Shown: positions 3,352 to 5,892 of the stretch, piece by piece
Layout of the letters: every line of letters starts with the position of its first letter
Position numbering within the stretch: position 1 is the stretch's first letter
DNA from: Chloroflexota bacterium
Lineage (GTDB): Bacteria > Chloroflexota > Dehalococcoidia > SM23-28-2 > HRBIN24
Direction of reading: 5' to 3'
DNA: 5,892 nt
NCBI GenBank assembly: GCA_030550295.1
Contig: JAUQPQ010000093.1
Span: 1-5,892 of the forward strand
Notes under the pieces: generated by a model
What the model was told of the DNA's origin: nothing
The model's database searches: none
The model's input: only the letters and a program-made list of their open reading frames with translations
Made by a program: the position numbers and the translations under genes

Positions 3352-5892
3352 ACGGGTGAGCTCGCGGTAGAGCTGTGTGATGCGGGAAGGCAGAGAGTCA
3401 ACGTCGGGCACTACCACGTAGCCTATGTCTTGGCACATCTCCTTTAGATAGTCGTGGCCGTAGCGGTCCACCGTGAGGCAGAAGGGGACAATCCCCTTCC
3501 GCTTCGCCTCTAGCAGGGCCATGTGGGTGTCATGGATGGCATACTCGCGTTCGGTGCGGTCACGTCCGTAGCCATGGTCTTGAGGTCGGCCGTCAGATAT
3601 TAGGAAGAGGATGCGCACCTTAGAGTCCACCTGTTCCATCTTGTGGACGGCGTGCCGCACAGCGGGGCCCATGCGCGTAGAGCGGACAGGGGCGATCTTG
3701 TCGATGCGCCGCTTCACCTTATCGGTGAGGGGCTCCCATAGCTCTTTGATGACGTAGAATTCCACGTTCTCCCTGCCGTAGCCGGAGAAGCCGTAGATCC
3801 CATATTTGTCGCCTATCGTCTCTAGGGCACCGATAAGGAGGACGATGCTCTCTTTCTCCACATCGATGATGCGTTTGGGTGGGGCCATGAGCTCTTGGGC
3901 GCGTCGGCTCACCCACCAAGAGAAGTACCGCCTGGGGTCGTCATCAAAGTCATCCTGTAGGTGACGACGGGGGTGTTTGATGATCTCTTCATCGGTAGAG
4001 GCGCTCATGTCCAAGAGGAACGCCACTGCCACATCCCTTTCCATCTTGTTACGCCGCCAATAGACCTTGCCTTGGGGGGATGCGCCTGCCTCCCGCTCTA
4101 CCAGATAGTCCACCACGGCGTCCATATCTAGCTCTTCTCCGTCCAGGAGGCGCTTCATCTTGCGCAGCAGCTCCGGACGCAGCATCTCGAACTGGCGCTG
4201 GGTCTGGCGAAGGAGGGAAGAGTGCTTGGCTAAGGTCTGCTCGTAGTAGGCAAGGGTACCTTCGGCTACGATGTACTCGACTATGCGGCACCAACGGGGC
4301 TTGTAGTCGTTGGCCCGGAAGTCCCACTCATCGTAGTAGTAGTAGCGAGGTTCAGGGGTAAGGGGGTGCTCGTCTTGCTCAGGGGTGCTGAGGCCCGTGG
4401 TACGCCGACGCTCCCGCCGCGCCTCTTGGGCCTCCTTCTCCTGCCTGGAAAGCTCCTTCTCTAGGCTGGTGACGAAAAGTTGCGTAGAGTGCTGGAGATC
4501 GGCCTCACCTCCATCCTTCAGCTCTATCTCTACACTCTTCTTGAGGAGATCTTGCAGTCGCTGGGGGTCTATAGGTGAGGGCTGGCCCGGGCCACGCCTC
4601 TCTTCCCTCAGCTTGGCCAAAAGCTGGACCAGCTCGGGCTTGAACTGTCCACGGAAGTCCACAGGTTGGGGGCTCTCATAGGGCTGCTCCTCCCCTTCTA
4701 GGCCCTCCAGCTGCTCACCCTGGCCTGGAGACGCCGAAAGGGAGACGTTCATCTGCTCTCCCTCCTGGCGCTCCCACTGCTCCCATTCCGTCATGAGGAT
4801 GTTGGGCAGCGAGGTGGCCAAGTCGTAGAGGCGGATGGTGGCTTCGGCTACGTCTTCCACTGTGGTATCGGGCTGCTGGACAGTAGCCATGATGGCGAGG
4901 GCCTGGTCCATTATCGGCTTGAGGGGCCGGGGCCAAAGGATATGGTCCTCTCCTCCCAGGGAGAAGCGGACCAGGTTCTCCATAAAGGCCTGAAGGAGGG
5001 GCATCTCATCTATGGGAGGCCTCTTCTCCAGCTCCCTACGCTGCATGGCCCGGTACTCAGACCGGATGCCGGCATACTCGTAGAGGATGCGGCTGTCGAT
5101 CCTGGCATCCTCCAAAACGGTAAATATGTCGGTGGCCAAGCGCCGGTGTTCGAACAGGTCAAAGAAGCGCTCCATATCGGTGAGGGGCGGGCGCTGAGGG
5201 CCACTGGAGGCCTGCTGTTGGCGCTGTTGCTCCCTCTCCCCCCTCAAGGAGGGGAAGTAGTGGGCAGGCTTATCGAACTGCAAAGCAAAGCTGCCAAACT
5301 CTAGGTGGCCAGCCTGGTGCGTGGCGTACACCTTGTAGGCCGAAAAGTTCCCCTCCTTGTTGGGGAACTCCTGTATCGCTGAGGGAAGGAAGATGGCCGT
5401 CCCCTCAGTGGTAGGAGACTCGGCGTTGATCCAGCCGATGCCCTTGCTTACGAGCACATCTGCAGGGCGAATCTCTACATCGGTCCCTGTGAGGGCGCGG
5501 CAGTACATACGCAGGACGCTGCTTACCTTCTTGAGCTCTAGGCGAGATGAAAGGCCCTCCATTACCTCTTCCGCCCTGCTGGACTCCAGGCGGAAAAAGG
5601 CCTCTCCGCCCTCGACATTAGTAGCCAAAAGGGTTTGCCCCTCAGCGTGCCACTGCTCTAGCTCCTCCATCTTCATATGAATCAAGAGGCGAGGGACGTT
5701 GCGCAAAAATTCCATGCATGCCACCGGGGAATAGGGCAGGAGCCTTTCCCCCAAGGATAGCAGATGAGCATGGAGGGAGGGCTCAACAGATCCCAGGGAG
5801 CGGCACGCCTCTACAAAGTAGGAGAAGGCCTGCCTCCCTTCCTGGTGGATGACATGACGTGCCAGCTCCAGAAACCTCTTCCTCTGGCTGGG
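3349..5892 (-). CDS. NorD/CoxE-like VWA domain protein with helical repeats and zincin-like motif (N-terminus outside window)
   Basis: 847 residues are visible. The frame stays open to the right edge, so a TTG at 5754 is not the true start. Residues about 7-115 hold three related helical modules with aromatic anchors F26, F62 and F100, spaced 36-38 residues apart. Next come H-Q-A-G-H (192-196) and L-E-D-A-R-I-D (260-266), laid out like the metal site of a zincin but with Gln at the catalytic Glu position. Low-complexity charged linkers follow (about 217-236, 375-410, 480-505), then Y-Y-Y-Y-D-E-W-D (517-524) with D-Y-K-P-R-W-C-R (529-536), and a C-terminal VWA domain from about 618. Its metal site (MIDAS) is complete: D-M-S-A-S (628-632), T739 in S-T-R-M-G, and D767 in S-D-G-R-P-Q-D. 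The R-M-G-P-A-V-R-H and S-D-G-R-P motifs resemble NorD. Known NorD/CbbO proteins act in the cytoplasm with a MoxR-type AAA+ ATPase to activate metalloenzymes. The client here is unknown and no nor, cbb or cox gene is present. The class is confident, the specific role is not. Confidence 0.88.
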   Translation of the reverse strand, partial: PSQRKRFLELARHVIHQEGRQAFSYFVEACRSLGSVEPSLHAHLLSLGERLLPYSPVACMEFLRNVPRLLIHMKMEELEQWHAEGQTLLATNVEGGEAFFRLESSRAEEVMEGLSSRLELKKVSSVLRMYCRALTGTDVEIRPADVLVSKGIGWINAESPTTEGTAIFLPSAIQEFPNKEGNFSAYKVYATHQAGHLEFGSFALQFDKPAHYFPSLRGEREQQRQQQASSGPQRPPLTDMERFFDLFEHRRLATDIFTVLEDARIDSRILYEYAGIRSEYRAMQRRELEKRPPIDEMPLLQAFMENLVRFSLGGEDHILWPRPLKPIMDQALAIMATVQQPDTTVEDVAEATIRLYDLATSLPNILMTEWEQWERQEGEQMNVSLSASPGQGEQLEGLEGEEQPYESPQPVDFRGQFKPELVQLLAKLREERRGPGQPSPIDPQRLQDLLKKSVEIELKDGGEADLQHSTQLFVTSLEKELSRQEKEAQEARRERRRTTGLSTPEQDEHPLTPEPRYYYYDEWDFRANDYKPRWCRIVEYIVAEGTLAYYEQTLAKHSSLLRQTQRQFEMLRPELLRKMKRLLDGEELDMDAVVDYLVEREAGASPQGKVYWRRNKMERDVAVAFLLDMSASTDEEIIKHPRRHLQDDFDDDPRRYFSWWVSRRAQELMAPPKRIIDVEKESIVLLIGALETIGDKYGIYGFSGYGRENVEFYVIKELWEPLTDKVKRRIDKIAPVRSTRMGPAVRHAVHKMEQVDSKVRILFLISDGRPQDHGYGRDRTEREYAIHDTHMALLEAKRKGIVPFCLTVDRYGHDYLKEMCQDIGYVVVPDVDSLPSRITQLYRELTR

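Noticed and set aside
4049..5304. Several open frames on both strands within the VWA gene
   Set aside because: All are shadows of the long minus-strand frame. Their translations are rich in Arg, Pro and Ser, without motifs or Shine-Dalgarno sites.
5752..5754. TTG at 5754 as the start of the VWA gene
   Set aside because: The same frame is open through 5892 and encodes another copy of the helical module, so the gene begins outside the window.

Overview
The window carries five protein-coding genes and almost no non-coding DNA. The organism looks like a G+C-rich, compact bacterial genome. Arg AGG, Leu CTA and Ile ATA codons are frequent. The combination of an HtpX-type protease, an ACT-malic enzyme fusion, a lipoprotein with a Pro/Thr/Ser linker and a very large NorD-like VWA protein would fit Chloroflexota (Dehalococcoidia-like, possibly thermophilic). 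That placement is an inference from gene content and protein style, not from a marker gene.

Layout: (1) bases 1-327, plus strand, the C-terminal end of an alpha/beta hydrolase cut by the left edge; (2) 399-1292, plus strand, an intact HtpX-like membrane zinc metalloprotease with a strong Shine-Dalgarno; (3) 1289-2683, minus strand, an NAD(P)-dependent malic enzyme with an N-terminal ACT domain, whose stop overlaps the htpX stop by 4 bases; (4) 2744-3340, plus strand, a predicted lipoprotein with five 8-residue Pro/Thr/Ser repeats and a Cys-containing C-terminal domain that I do not recognise; (5) 3349-5892, minus strand, at least 847 residues of a NorD/CoxE-like VWA protein whose N-terminus lies beyond the right edge. 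Genes 2/3 and 4/5 are convergent pairs with 4 bases of overlap and 8 bases of gap. Genes 3/4 diverge from a 60-base spacer. No gene-free stretch exceeds 71 bases. No tRNA, rRNA, CRISPR, insertion sequence or clear riboswitch was seen.

How they work together: no single pathway is evident. HtpX (membrane protein quality control) and malic enzyme (malate to pyruvate) look like housekeeping genes. The hydrolase and htpX may be co-transcribed. The VWA protein is of the type that normally works with a MoxR/NorQ/CbbQ AAA+ ATPase to remodel or load metal into a client enzyme. No such ATPase is in the window, so the partner, if linked, should lie past base 5892.

The most interesting item is this VWA protein. 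Ahead of the VWA domain it has helical repeat modules and a zincin-like H-Q-A-G-H ... E-D-A-R-I-D signature, in which the position of a catalytic Glu is held by Gln. Nothing here is certain to be a new system, but this protein is the best candidate.
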